A stretch of 64,000 bases of DNA from Paracoccaceae bacterium (GTDB taxonomy: Bacteria > Pseudomonadota > Alphaproteobacteria > Rhodobacterales > Rhodobacteraceae). Position numbers and translations under genes: made by a program. The notes beneath the pieces were generated by a model. The model ran no database searches. It saw nothing but the letters and a program-made list of their open reading frames with translations, and was not told where the DNA came from. This document shows positions 24,877 through 32,945 of the stretch, one piece after another. The stretch spans positions 380,501-444,500 of the forward strand of contig QWDA01000003.1 in NCBI GenBank assembly GCA_003605175.1. The letters run 5' to 3'. The stretch's first letter is position 1. Every line of letters starts with the position of its first letter.

Positions 24877-25530
24877 ATGTTCAACGAAAACCCGATCTTC
24901 GAATTTCGCGGCCCCTGGGGCGTGCCGGTGCAGATCGGGCCGAGCCTTCTGTTCCTGATCCTGGTCTTCGTGTCCTTCGACGGCGGCGCCGAGGCCCTCT
25001 ACTATTCGGCGATCTATTTCGGCATTCTGATCGGCTCGATCTTCCTGCATGAATTCGGCCACGCCTGGGGCTGCCTGGTGCAGGGCGTTCCGGTGCGGCG
25101 GGTGATGATCTTCGGCGGCGGCGGGTTCTGCGAGCGGGCGCGGTCCACGACCGCCTACCAGGACGAGCTGATCGTGGCGATGGGGCCGATCGTGAACCTG
25201 GTGCTCTGGGCAGGGGCCTCGCTGGCCATGCCCTATGCGACGGGCGACCTGGCCTGGGTGCTCGCCGTCACCGCGCGGCTCAACCTGTTCCTGGCGCTGT
25301 TCAACCTGATCCCGGTGATGCCGCTCGACGGCGGCAAGCTGTTCCATCTCCTGATGCTGCGGCTGCTGCCCTCGCGGGCGGCCACGCTGGTGGCGGGCGC
25401 GGTGGGGCTCCTGTTCGCGGTCCTGTGGATTCCGCTGATGTATTTCGCCTGGACCCAGATGGGCTTCGTGCTCCTGTTCTTCCCGCCGGTGATGATCCAT
25501 TGGCGGATGCTGACGCAGCAGACGATCTAG
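24877..25530 (+). CDS. M50 (site-2) family membrane metalloprotease
   Basis: A 217-residue intramembrane metalloprotease of the S2P/SpoIVFB type. The zinc motif H-E-x-x-H is at residues 58-62 (FLHEFGHAWG) within a membrane helix, and the second conserved site is NLIPVMPLDGGKL with the third zinc ligand Asp. Several further hydrophobic helices follow. There is no PDZ or CBS domain, so this is the minimal form. A GTG at 24853 is an alternative start. Target unknown. Confidence 0.9.
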   Translation: MFNENPIFEFRGPWGVPVQIGPSLLFLILVFVSFDGGAEALYYSAIYFGILIGSIFLHEFGHAWGCLVQGVPVRRVMIFGGGGFCERARSTTAYQDELIVAMGPIVNLVLWAGASLAMPYATGDLAWVLAVTARLNLFLALFNLIPVMPLDGGKLFHLLMLRLLPSRAATLVAGAVGLLFAVLWIPLMYFAWTQMGFVLLFFPPVMIHWRMLTQQTI

Positions 25531-25664
25531 GCCGGCTTCGGCCGCTACCGGCCTGAGCGAGCCGCTGGTCGCAAAAGGCAGGCGCTCGCCCGACGGCCTC
25601 CGGGCCGCGTTCCGGGCGGGGGCAAATCACGACGGGTGCCGGAACCGGTCGGGACCCCGGCAGG

Positions 25665-25994
25665 TCAGCCCGCCGAGGCGGTGCTCCAGAACAGGAACGC
25701 GAGGGCGAAGAAGGCCGCTTCGATCCAGAACGAGGCGGGGCGCGCATGGCCGAAGCCGCGGGCAATCAGGCTCAGGCGGCGGGCGAGGGTGCCGAGGCAG
25801 GCCGCGACGAAGCAGCCGAGGAAGGTGGCAAAGGACTGCGCCTCGCCGGGGAGCGCGGTGAGGGCGAGGAAGAGCGCGGCGGGGAGGAACGCGAGGAGCG
25901 CCCATTTCCAGAGTCCGCGGCGGCTTCCGGCGAGGACCGGCGGGAGGAAGGCCAGGAGCGGCGCGTAGCTGGCGAGAGGCCCGATTGTCAGCAT
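25665..25994 (-). CDS. Small multi-pass membrane protein
   Basis: A 109-residue hydrophobic protein with about four membrane segments (YAPLLAFLPPVLAG, LWKWALLAFLPAALFLALTA, FATFLGCFVAACLGTLA and FWIEAAFFALAFLFW). Start chosen at MLTIGPLASYAP; the upstream extension in the same frame is not hydrophobic or protein-like. No family recognised. It lies downstream of the F0 ATP synthase operon on the same strand, 207 bp past atpF, after a predicted terminator. Confidence 0.6.
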   Translation of the reverse strand: MLTIGPLASYAPLLAFLPPVLAGSRRGLWKWALLAFLPAALFLALTALPGEAQSFATFLGCFVAACLGTLARRLSLIARGFGHARPASFWIEAAFFALAFLFWSTASAG

Positions 25995-26143
25995 GTCGTC
26001 GCGCGCGCCCCTTTCGAGCCCGGCCGGGGCACATTGCGCGCGCCCCCATCCCGGGGCCATCTTAGCCGGGCCGCGCGCGATTTCGCCAGTGGAAGCTCGG
26101 CGGGCGCACCGGATCGGCGGGAAGATGTGCCCGGAAATGCGAA

Positions 26144-26172
26144 GGCGGCACCAGGGGATCCCGGACGCCGCC
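26144..26172 (-). terminator. Candidate terminator of the F0 operon
   Basis: On the minus strand GGCGGC and GCCGCC pair around a 17-nt partly self-complementary loop, about 30 bp after the atpF stop, followed by TTCGCATTTCC. The moderately T-rich tail makes it a plausible intrinsic terminator. Confidence 0.5.
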
Positions 26173-26201
26173 TGAAATTTCGCGCCTCTCAGGGAGAGGT
26201 T

Positions 26202-26759
26202 TCAGTGCAGCTTCGCCTCCACTGCCCCGATCGCCTCGTCGATCAGCGCCGCGCTGCGGTCGCTGGTCATCTGCGCCTTCAGCACCTCGGCGGCGGCGGC
26301 GACGGCGATGTCGGTGGCCCGATCGCGCACGTCCTTCAGTGCGGCGGCCTCGGCCGAGGCGATCTTGTCCTCGGCGGCCTGGAGCCGGCGGGCGATGGAG
26401 ACTTCAATGTCCTTCTTCGCCTGCTCCGCCGCGGCCTGGGCCTCGGATTTCGCGTGTTCGACGATCTGCTCGGCCTTGGTTTCCACCTCGCGCGCCTTGC
26501 GCTCGTAAGAGGCGAGGAGCGACTGGGCCTCCTCGCGGATCTTCCGCGCCTCGTCGAGCTCGGCGCGGATGGTCTCGGCCCGCTTGTCGAGCTGGCCGCC
26601 GAGAAGTTTCGGCACGCCGTAATAGACGAGGATCCCGATGAAGACGAGGAAGGCGATCAGGACGACGAAGTTGGTGTTGTGCAGCGAGACGAGGGGGCCG
26701 CTGGCGGCGAGCGCGGGGCTGGCCGAGAGGGAGAAGAGGAGAAGGCTCGTTCCACGCAT
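26202..26759 (-). CDS. atpF: F0F1 ATP synthase subunit b
   Basis: A 185-residue peripheral-stalk b subunit. It has an N-terminal hydrophobic leader (MRGTSLLLFSLSASPALA), one membrane helix (NFVVLIAFLVFIGILVYYGV) and a long charged coiled coil rich in Glu/Lys/Ala (KRAETIRAELDEARKIREEA onwards). It forms a heterodimer with b' and links the F1 head to the membrane a/c rotor. The gene is last in the F0 operon, 4 bp after the b' gene. Confidence 0.94.
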   Translation of the reverse strand: MRGTSLLLFSLSASPALAASGPLVSLHNTNFVVLIAFLVFIGILVYYGVPKLLGGQLDKRAETIRAELDEARKIREEAQSLLASYERKAREVETKAEQIVEHAKSEAQAAAEQAKKDIEVSIARRLQAAEDKIASAEAAALKDVRDRATDIAVAAAAEVLKAQMTSDRSAALIDEAIGAVEAKLH

Positions 26760-26763
26760 CGCG

Positions 26764-27324
26764 TTACCCTTTCATCCTGGACGCGACGGCCGCGCCGACC
26801 GCCTTGGCATCGGCCTTGCCGCCGAGTGCGCCGACGATCTCACCGGCCGCGTCCTTGGACACGATCCCGATGGCCTCGAGCGCGCCATCGCGGATCTCGG
26901 CGATCCGTGCCTCGCTTTCGGCGAGCTTGGCGTTGATCCGCTCGTCGGCCTTCCGGATCTCCCCGTCGAGCTCGGCCTGGATCTCGGCCTTGGCCTGAGT
27001 GACGATCTTCTGAGCCTCGGCGCGGGCTTCGGCGAGCTTCTGTTCGTAGGTCGCCTCGGCCGCTTCGGCCTTGGCCTTGAGCTCCTCGGCGAGGGCGAGA
27101 TCGTTGGTGATCGTGCCCTGGCGCTCCGACAGGACCGCCGCGATGCGCGGCAGCGCGATCTTGGAGAGGATCAGGAAGATCGCCACCAGCGCGACGACCA
27201 GCCAGAACATCTGGTTCGTGAACCATTCGCCGCAAAGCTGGGGCATCCCGATTGCGCTGCCATGGGCATCGACGCAAACGCCGGCCAGTTCTTCGGCGAC
27301 CGGCTCGATATGTTCGGTTGCCAT
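26764..27324 (-). CDS. atpX: F0F1 ATP synthase subunit b'
   Basis: A 186-residue second b-type stalk subunit (b'), found in alphaproteobacteria and phototrophs. A soluble N-terminal stretch of about 35 residues precedes one membrane helix ([20 protein letters not shown]) and a coiled coil of dimerisation ([20 protein letters not shown]). Gene order c-b'-b matches related organisms. The symbol varies in databases (atpX or atpG). Confidence 0.92.
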   Translation of the reverse strand: MATEHIEPVAEELAGVCVDAHGSAIGMPQLCGEWFTNQMFWLVVALVAIFLILSKIALPRIAAVLSERQGTITNDLALAEELKAKAEAAEATYEQKLAEARAEAQKIVTQAKAEIQAELDGEIRKADERINAKLAESEARIAEIRDGALEAIGIVSKDAAGEIVGALGGKADAKAVGAAVASRMKG

Positions 27325-27401
27325 CTCGGCCTCCTTACGCGGTTTGCCGTGTTCGCGGGCCGGTCAATGCCGGCCCGCCCGAAAGCAAATGCAATCGGGC
27401 C

Positions 27402-27638
27402 TCAGACGGCGAACATCAGGAGGAGCGCGACGAGGAAGGCGAAGATGCCGAGCGCTTCCGCGAAGGCGATGCCGATGAAGAGCGTCGCGGTCTGGCCGGC
27501 GGCGGCCGACGGGTTGCGCAGGGCGCCCGAGAGGAAGTTGCCGGCCACGTTGCCCACACCGATGGCGGCGGCGCCGGAACCGATGGCGGCGAGGCCGGCA
27601 CCGATGAATTGACCCAAGCTTGCGATATCGCCTTCCAT
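27402..27638 (-). CDS. atpE: F0F1 ATP synthase subunit c
   Basis: A 78-residue proteolipid of two membrane helices joined by the polar loop ALRNPSAAA. The glycine-rich first helix ([20 protein letters not shown]) and the proton-binding Glu in the second helix ([20 protein letters not shown]) are evident. Ten to fifteen copies form the rotor ring. It lies between atpB and the b' gene. Confidence 0.96.
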   Translation of the reverse strand: MEGDIASLGQFIGAGLAAIGSGAAAIGVGNVAGNFLSGALRNPSAAAGQTATLFIGIAFAEALGIFAFLVALLLMFAV

Positions 27639-27700
27639 GTCCGTATCTCCTTGATCTGGAATTGGCTGAATTCTGGTTGTTCTGGTCCCGGCCTTGCCCG

Positions 27701-28459
27701 TCAGTGATGCGGGTGCAGCGCGTCTTTCAGGTAGACGCAGGTCAGGATGGTGAAGACATAGGCCTGGATGAAGGACACCAGGACTTCGAGGCCGTAGGTT
27801 GCGGTGACCGCGAGGATCGAGAGCGGCGAGATCAGGGTGACCGCGGCGAAGCCGGCGAAGACCTTGATGACCGCATGGCCCGCCATCATGTTGCCGGCAA
27901 GACGGATCGAGTGGCTGACGGGGCGCACGAAATAGGAAATCAGCTCGATCACCGCGAGGATCGGCCGCAAGGGCAGCGGCGCCGCGGTGACCCAGAAGAG
28001 ACCGAGGAAGCCGGCGCCGTTCTTGACGAAGCCGATCACGGTCACGGTCACGAAGACGGCGATGGCGAGCACGGCGGTCACGGCGATATGCGAGGTCGTG
28101 GTGAACGAGAACGGCAAGAGGCCGAGGAAGTTCGACGCCGTGATGAAGAGGAACAGCGTCATGATGTAGGGGAAGTAGCGCAGCCCGTCCTTGCCCGCGA
28201 CATCCTCGACCATCTTGTGCACGAAGCCATAGGCGAGTTCGGCGATCGACTGGGTGCGGGTCGGGATGATCGCGCGGCCGCGGGTGCACATGACCATCAG
28301 GACGAAGATCACGCCGACGGCGATGGCCATCCAGAGCGTCACGTTGGTCACGGTGAACATGCCGACCGGACCGTCGCCGAAGAGCGGCTTCACGATGAAC
28401 TGGTCCATCGGGTGGAAGGTGAGGCCGGCCGCCTCTTCGGTATGGGCTGTCTCCGCCAC
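27701..28459 (-). CDS. atpB: F0F1 ATP synthase subunit a
   Basis: A 252-residue subunit a that forms the proton half-channels beside the c ring. The essential Arg lies in [14 protein letters not shown], and the last helices ([20 protein letters not shown]) are characteristic. The N-terminal [12 protein letters not shown]-type helix (here [20 protein letters not shown]) is also typical. It starts 4 bp after the atpI stop. Confidence 0.96.
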   Translation of the reverse strand: MAETAHTEEAAGLTFHPMDQFIVKPLFGDGPVGMFTVTNVTLWMAIAVGVIFVLMVMCTRGRAIIPTRTQSIAELAYGFVHKMVEDVAGKDGLRYFPYIMTLFLFITASNFLGLLPFSFTTTSHIAVTAVLAIAVFVTVTVIGFVKNGAGFLGLFWVTAAPLPLRPILAVIELISYFVRPVSHSIRLAGNMMAGHAVIKVFAGFAAVTLISPLSILAVTATYGLEVLVSFIQAYVFTILTCVYLKDALHPHH

Positions 28460-28463
28460 GTCG

Positions 28464-28784
28464 CTACCCCTTCTTCGCGGCCTCTTCGGCCTCGCGCTTC
28501 TTCTGGAAATCCGCCGCGGTCCGCATCATCGTTTTGACGCCCCCGGCAAAGCCCAGCAATGTGAACGGGATCATCAGCACCGGCAGCGTCCCGAACAGGA
28601 CGTCGAGCCCGTATCCGATCCCGAAGCCGAGCACGATGCCCGTGACCAGCTCGATGACCATGCGCCAGCCCTGTTCGGACTGGCTGAAACCGTCTTGCCG
28701 GGGCGGCGGCGGCGCGTGGCGCTTCTTCGCCGCGCGGATCCGCTCCTCGAGCGCAGAAAGCTCGTCGGGACGGTCGTCGGACAT
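28464..28784 (-). CDS. atpI: ATP synthase protein I (AtpI)
   Basis: A 106-residue protein with a hydrophilic N-terminus ([20 protein letters not shown]), then two membrane helices ([20 protein letters not shown] and [20 protein letters not shown]). AtpI assists c-ring assembly or Mg2+ supply for the synthase. It is the first gene of the F0 operon. F1 genes are not in the window, as expected for split alphaproteobacterial atp loci. Confidence 0.92.
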   Translation of the reverse strand: MSDDRPDELSALEERIRAAKKRHAPPPPRQDGFSQSEQGWRMVIELVTGIVLGFGIGYGLDVLFGTLPVLMIPFTLLGFAGGVKTMMRTAADFQKKREAEEAAKKG

Positions 28785-28812
28785 GTGGATGCCCCCTCGG
28801 ACAGACGGGCGG

Positions 28813-28841
28813 AACGTAGAAACAGGGCGGGGCGGAGTCAA
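28813..28841 (-). promoter_or_regulatory. Promoter of the F0 ATP synthase operon
   Basis: On the minus strand TTGACT (28841-28836), 17-bp spacer, TACGTT (28818-28813), about 30 bp upstream of atpI. Confidence 0.6.
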
Positions 28842-28887
28842 TGGGCGTTGCGTCGCGGTGACGTGCCTTCTAGTGCATTGAAATTGC

Positions 28888-28898
28888 GTAATTATTAC
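28888..28898. promoter_or_regulatory. Palindromic candidate operator in atpI/arsR intergenic region
   Basis: GTAAT-T-ATTAC, an AT-rich inverted repeat in a GC-rich region, between the divergent F0 operon and the ArsR-family gene. AT-rich palindromes of this kind are typical ArsR-family sites, so autoregulation of the 29003 gene is plausible. Confidence 0.4.
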
Positions 28899-29002
28899 CG
28901 GAGTACGCCCGGTGGGGCCGGTGGCGGCCGGCCGGCCGGGCGCGCAGGGCAAATTCAACCATCCGGTTGACCTTTCCGCGCTCCCGGGTGATGCGGAGCG
29001 CG

Positions 29003-29332
29003 ATGAAGGCCGCGCTCGACACCGTGTTTTCCGCCCTCGCCGACCCGACGCGGCGCGAGATCCTGCGGCTGTTGCTGGAGGACGATATGGCGGTGACCGA
29101 TGTCGCCGAGCCGTTCGAGATGTCGCTGGCGGCAATCTCCAAGCATCTCGTGATCCTCGCCCAGGCCGGGCTGATCCGGCAGGAAAAGCGGGGGCGGGTG
29201 AAGTGGTGCATGCTGGAGCCGGACGCGCTGCGCGAGGCAAGTGTCTGGATGCAGGGCTTCGGGCAGTTCGAGCCGGTCAATCTCGATGCGTTCGAGCGGT
29301 TCCTGGCGGCGGAGCTCGACCCGGAGCCCTGA
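29003..29332 (+). CDS. ArsR-family winged-helix regulator
   Basis: A 109-residue ArsR/SmtB-type repressor. The fold is clear: FSALADPTRREILRLLLEDD, recognition region EPFEMSLAAISKHLVILAQA, and the wing GLIRQEKRGRVKWCMLEP. The metal-binding C-x-C of ArsR is absent and only one Cys is present, so it belongs to the non-metal (SdpR/YgaV-like) group frequently paired with SRPBCC proteins; none is adjacent here. ATG 29003 with GGAG 4 bp upstream is preferred over earlier starts. Confidence 0.85.
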   Translation: MKAALDTVFSALADPTRREILRLLLEDDMAVTDVAEPFEMSLAAISKHLVILAQAGLIRQEKRGRVKWCMLEPDALREASVWMQGFGQFEPVNLDAFERFLAAELDPEP

Positions 29333-29399
29333 GACGGGCGCCTCATCCTTGCCATAATTCCATGGAAGCTTCCCGGGCCGGGGGCAGCGGAGTTATGTC

Positions 29400-29639
29400 A
29401 TGCGGTTTCTTTCGGCCTCTGTGGGCCTGGGGTTCTTTTCCTGGCTGAGCTACATGGTCCTGACCGGCAGGGCGGGCGACGGGGTCGAGGACGGCAGCAA
29501 TCTGCACAAGCTGGTCGAGGTTCTCGACAGGATGGTCGAGGCCTTGGGCGTGAACCAGGCGGCGATGGTGATCCTCGGGGTCGGCGCGCTCGTCGCCTTC
29601 GCGATCATCGCCTTCGGGCCGCGCGCCGAGGACGCCTGA
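29400..29639 (+). CDS. Small membrane protein of unknown function
   Basis: A 79-residue protein with two hydrophobic segments (LSASVGLGFFSWLSYMVLTG and AAMVILGVGALVAFAIIAFG) separated by a charged loop containing NLHKLVEVLDRMVEALG. The start is preceded by GCGGAGTTATGTC. No family recognised. It stands alone between the ArsR gene and the Ada-like gene. Confidence 0.6.
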   Translation: MRFLSASVGLGFFSWLSYMVLTGRAGDGVEDGSNLHKLVEVLDRMVEALGVNQAAMVILGVGALVAFAIIAFGPRAEDA

Positions 29640-29713
29640 ACCCGCAATAATCGGGTCGCTCGGGCGCCGGGCGGGGCGTATCTTGTCGGGCAAGGATCGA
29701 GAGGACCTGCCCG

Positions 29714-30568
29714 ATGAATATCGAAGCGCCGGCGGAGAACGGATATTACTACAAGCTGATGCGCCGGGCGATCGAGCGCATCGATGCCGGGGGCGGGCGC
29801 ATGCTCACTCTCGAGGAGATCGCGCGCGAGATGCGGCTGAGCCCGGCGCATTTCCAGCGGATCTTCAGCCGCTGGGCCGGGGTGTCGCCGAAGCGGTTCC
29901 AGCAGTTCCTGACGCTCGACCATGCCAAGCGGCTCCTGGAGGAACGCCACACCACGCTGGAGACGGCCGATGCTGTGGGGCTCTCGGGCTCGGGGCGGCT
30001 GCATGACCTGTTCCTGCGCTGGGAGGCGATGAGCCCGGGCGAATACGCCAGGGGCGGCGCGGGGCTGGAGATCCTCTGGGGCTGGTTCGAGAGCCCGTTC
30101 GGGCCGGCCCTGATCATGGGGACCGAGAAGGGCATCTGCGGCATCGCGTTCGCGGCCGAGACCGGGGCGGAGGCGGCGATGGCGGATCTGCTGGCGCGCT
30201 GGCCGAAGGCGCGGTTCACGGAGGACCCGAGGGCCCTGGCGCCGCTCGCGGAGCGGGCCTTTCCGCGGGTGCCGGGCGAGAACGCGCCGGCGCCGCTGTT
30301 CCTGATCGGCGCGCCGTTCCAGATCAAGGTCTGGGAGGCGCTTCTGCGGATCCCCACGGGCCATGTGACCACCTACAGCGATATCGCGCGGGCGATCGGC
30401 AAGCCCGCTGCGGTGCGCGCGGTGGGCACGGCGGTGGGGCGGAACCCGGTTTCCTGGCTGATTCCCTGCCACCGGGCGCTGCGCAAGTCGGGCGGGCTGG
30501 GAGGCTATCACTGGGGGCTTCCGGTGAAGCGGGCGATGCTGGCGTGGGAGGCTGCGGAGACGGGCTGA
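29714..30568 (+). CDS. Ada-like AraC regulator / methylated-DNA-cysteine methyltransferase
   Basis: A 284-residue fusion of an AraC-type DNA-binding domain (residues about 15-110, LTLEEIAREMRLSPAHFQRI and GVSPKRFQQF) and an O6-alkylguanine-DNA alkyltransferase domain. The active-site motif is IPCHRAL (Cys252), with the preceding GTAVGRNPVSW and the arginine-finger region TTYSDIARAIGKP. The N-terminal Ada zinc/phosphotriester domain is absent, so it repairs O6-methylguanine and may control transcription but would not sense phosphotriesters as E. coli Ada does. A stand-alone N-terminal domain is not seen nearby. Confidence 0.92.
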   Translation: MNIEAPAENGYYYKLMRRAIERIDAGGGRMLTLEEIAREMRLSPAHFQRIFSRWAGVSPKRFQQFLTLDHAKRLLEERHTTLETADAVGLSGSGRLHDLFLRWEAMSPGEYARGGAGLEILWGWFESPFGPALIMGTEKGICGIAFAAETGAEAAMADLLARWPKARFTEDPRALAPLAERAFPRVPGENAPAPLFLIGAPFQIKVWEALLRIPTGHVTTYSDIARAIGKPAAVRAVGTAVGRNPVSWLIPCHRALRKSGGLGGYHWGLPVKRAMLAWEAAETG

Positions 30569-30685
30569 AAGCCGCCTGCGCGCGTCTGTTGCTATGCGAT
30601 AACACTTGCACTTTGGCCTCGGGCGGGCTGGAACCGCCTGGGGCAGATCTCCGTTGGAGACACGCAGAACACTGCGAGGACAGAT

Positions 30686-31342
30686 ATGACGCGAATGAAA
30701 TACCCGACCCTCATCCTGGCCGCCGGCGCGCTGGCGCTCTCGGCCTGTACGGACCCGGCCTATCAGCAGGGCGGCGAGCGCCAGCGCACCGGACAGGGGG
30801 CCGCGATCGGCGCCGGCATCGGTGCGGTGCTGGGCGGCACGCGCGAAAGCGGCAGCGACCGCGTGAAGAACGCCGCGGTCGGCGCGGTGGTCGGCGGCCT
30901 GATCGGCGGCGCGATCGGCAACGCGCTCGACAAGCAGGCGGCGGAACTGCAGCGCGACCTCGGCAACGATGTCGCGGTGATCCGCCAGGGCAACGAGCTG
31001 ATCGTGCGGATGCCGCAGGACATCCTGTTCGCGACGGACAGCGCGGCCTTGCAGCCGACGCTGCGGAACGATCTCTATACTCTGGCATCGAGCCTCAACC
31101 GCTATCCGGACACCACGGTCGTGGTGGTTGGGCATACCGACAATACCGGCAGCGCGGCCTACAACCAGTCGCTCAGCGAGCGGCGGGCCAATTCGGTGCA
31201 GCTGGCGCTGGTGCAGGCGGGGGTGAGCCCGAGCCGGGTGCGGGCCTTCGGCGCCGGGGAAGACCAGCCGATCGCCACTAACCAGACCTACGAGGGCCGG
31301 GCGCTGAACCGGCGGGTGGATATCAGGATCACCCAGAACTGA
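30686..31342 (+). CDS. OmpA-family outer-membrane lipoprotein (YiaD-like)
   Basis: A 218-residue lipoprotein. The lipobox is LSAC (Cys21). It is followed by a glycine-zipper region (GQGAAIGAGIGAVLGG and AAVGAVVGGLIGGAIGNAL) and a C-terminal OmpA peptidoglycan-binding domain (DILFATDSAALQP, VVVVGHTDNTGSAAYNQSLS, RVRAFGAGEDQPIATN). The Asp and Arg contacts for diaminopimelate are present. It anchors the outer membrane to peptidoglycan. Start ATG follows GAGGACAGAT and an intrinsic terminator follows the stop. Confidence 0.92.
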   Translation: MTRMKYPTLILAAGALALSACTDPAYQQGGERQRTGQGAAIGAGIGAVLGGTRESGSDRVKNAAVGAVVGGLIGGAIGNALDKQAAELQRDLGNDVAVIRQGNELIVRMPQDILFATDSAALQPTLRNDLYTLASSLNRYPDTTVVVVGHTDNTGSAAYNQSLSERRANSVQLALVQAGVSPSRVRAFGAGEDQPIATNQTYEGRALNRRVDIRITQN

Positions 31343-31351
31343 ACCGAGAGA

Positions 31352-31382
31352 GGCCGGGCCCAGCGCCCGGCCTTTTCCTTTG
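31352..31382 (+). terminator. Intrinsic terminator after the OmpA-like gene
   Basis: GGCCGGGC-CCAGC-GCCCGGCC, a perfect 8-bp stem followed by TTTTCCTTTG, 10 bp after the stop. It is the clearest rho-independent terminator in the window. Confidence 0.9.
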
Positions 31383-31418
31383 TCCGGGGGGCGGGCGGCC
31401 TCCCTGCGACAAACTGTC

Positions 31419-31447
31419 TTGCCCGACTCGCGGAAATGCGTTATCCG
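31419..31447 (+). promoter_or_regulatory. Candidate promoter upstream of small ORF and DUF1127 gene
   Basis: TTGCCC (31419-31424), 17-bp spacer, TATCCG (31442-31447). The predicted start is about 20-30 bp upstream of a strong Shine-Dalgarno that serves the 26-codon ORF. Confidence 0.45.
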
Positions 31448-31486
31448 CCCGGCACCGGCAACTTTGGAAAGAAGAGGAGGAGCCGA

Positions 31487-31567
31487 ATGATGCATCATCG
31501 TCTTTGCGCTTATCTCCTCGGCGATCCGAAAGTGATGCGAACCGGCGGCTCGTTTATCGGCTGCTGA
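31487..31567 (+). CDS. 26-residue small ORF with strong ribosome binding site
   Basis: ATG at 31487 is preceded by GAAGAGGAGGAGCCGA, among the best Shine-Dalgarno sequences in the window. The 26-residue product starts MMHHRLCAYLL and ends GGSFIGC. It ends at TGA 31567, and one base later comes a hairpin CGGGC-ATC-GCCCG (31569-31581) followed by ACTTTC. Promoter, ribosome site, ORF and hairpin together make a compact unit of about 140 bp between two terminated genes. It may encode a small protein, or the region may be an sRNA or leader for the DUF1127 gene at 31708. No family recognised. Confidence 0.4.
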   Translation: MMHHRLCAYLLGDPKVMRTGGSFIGC

Positions 31568-31707
31568 CCGGGCATCGCCCGACTTTCAAATCCCATCGCA
31601 TGACACCGTTTCCTCGCTGAGGGCGGAGTCCGTTCCGAAGGCCGCCGGGCTTTCATTCACCAAGTAGCTAGAGGGCCCGTTCCGTTCCGAACGGCTGGGC
31701 GACCGCC

Positions 31708-31923
31708 ATGATCGAAGTTCTGAAGACCGAACAGGAAAACCGGATTGCCGCGCTCATAGAGGAAGTCGGTGCCTGGCGGGTTGCCACCGCCGCCTTGCGG
31801 GCGGTGTTCCGCCGGGTCGAACGGCCGGCCCCGTCGGGGCGCGCGTTGCCCGAGCATCTGCGCCGCGATATCGGCCTGCCGCCGGTGATCGAGGTGCCGC
31901 GTGCCTGGGAGCTGTGGCGCTGA
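31708..31923 (+). CDS. DUF1127-type small protein
   Basis: A 71-residue protein with a helical N-terminus (VLKTEQENRIAALIEEVGAW) and a C-terminal LPEHLRRDIGLPP, the short arginine-rich motif of DUF1127 proteins (usually L-x-D-I-G-L). In Rhodobacter, DUF1127 genes are linked to stress responses, sRNA maturation and RNA binding. A 13-bp palindrome CCGTTCCGAACGG (31682-31694) lies immediately upstream. The 140-bp region between the small ORF and this gene contains no other gene. Confidence 0.65.
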   Translation: MIEVLKTEQENRIAALIEEVGAWRVATAALRAVFRRVERPAPSGRALPEHLRRDIGLPPVIEVPRAWELWR

Positions 31924-31997
31924 GGAGAGCCGCCGGGCGCAGACCCCTTGAGAGAAAGCCGGACCGGAGGCGTCGCCGGGCCGGCGCGCGCTTCGGC

Positions 31998-32798
31998 TCA
32001 GCCGAGCTTGGCGTGCACCTCGGCCAGGTCGATCTCGCTCGTCGGCATCTTGTTGGCCGGGTTTTCGAAGTCGTAGCGGAAGAGCTCGAAATCGCGGTGG
32101 TAGATCTCGTAGACGAGATGCATCGAGAGATCGTCGAAGAAATCCTCCACCGGATGCGCGCGCTTCGGCCCGTGCCCCTCGCTCTCGTTGAACCGGGGCA
32201 CGTCCGCCAGGACGACCGGCACCGGCGTTTCGACCGCCGACAGCACCGATTGCATGCCGTCGTTGAACTTCTCGGTCCAGAAGATGTTGTCGTAGCGCCC
32301 GCCATTGGCGATGAAGGTCGAGATATGGCCGGACATGGCGGACCAGTGGATGTCCGGGTCCATCGGTTTCCTGAAGCGGATCGTGTCGCGCGCGAACAGG
32401 AGGAACCGGCGGAACGAGGCGATCTGGTCGAACTCGCCTTCCACCTCGATCCCGTATTTCTGGATCAGCATCGGCACCAGGTTTCCGCGGTAGCGCTTGC
32501 CGTTCCGCTGGATGCCGCAGATCTTGTCGAAGAACGAGGACAGGATGCGCGTGTATGGGTTCCGCACGCAGGTGAAGGCATAGCCCTCACGCCCCTTGAC
32601 GGCCGCCTCGATCAGCGGCTGGCTGTCTTCCCTGGCCCATTTGTGCAGGCCCTCGCTCGCGTCGTGAATATCGCCGTCGAAGAATTCGCCGTGATCGGAA
32701 AAATACAGGATCTGCCCGATGGTCGAGCAGGCACATTTCGGAACGACCCTGTAAACCAAACTCCGGCTCTCGGTCATCCAGGTGCCCGGGAACCCCAT
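31998..32798 (-). CDS. Sulfotransferase family protein
   Basis: A 266-residue PAPS-dependent sulfotransferase of the Sulfotransfer_2 (carbohydrate) type. The 5'-phosphosulfate loop is VPKCACSTIGQI, where CACS is the typical substitute for GTT/GST, and the 3'-phosphate motif is CVRNPYTRILSSFFDK. Several Asp/His residues (PDIHWSAMSGHI) are consistent with an active site. It probably sulfates a cell-surface sugar. It is divergent from the glycosyltransferase at 32946, with a fairly AT-rich 147-bp intergenic region. A capsule export pair lies nearby. Confidence 0.87.
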   Translation of the reverse strand: MGFPGTWMTESRSLVYRVVPKCACSTIGQILYFSDHGEFFDGDIHDASEGLHKWAREDSQPLIEAAVKGREGYAFTCVRNPYTRILSSFFDKICGIQRNGKRYRGNLVPMLIQKYGIEVEGEFDQIASFRRFLLFARDTIRFRKPMDPDIHWSAMSGHISTFIANGGRYDNIFWTEKFNDGMQSVLSAVETPVPVVLADVPRFNESEGHGPKRAHPVEDFFDDLSMHLVYEIYHRDFELFRYDFENPANKMPTSEIDLAEVHAKLG

Positions 32799-32945
32799 GC
32801 TCTGCCTCCGTAGGACCGCCCCGTATCGTTCGAAAAATCCGCTTTCGGGGCCGCGTTACATGCAAAAAGATCAAGATTTGGTTGTTTATTCAATATCTGT
32901 TCCCGATAACAAGTAAAACGAGCAGCATCGGCGTCGACAGAACGC

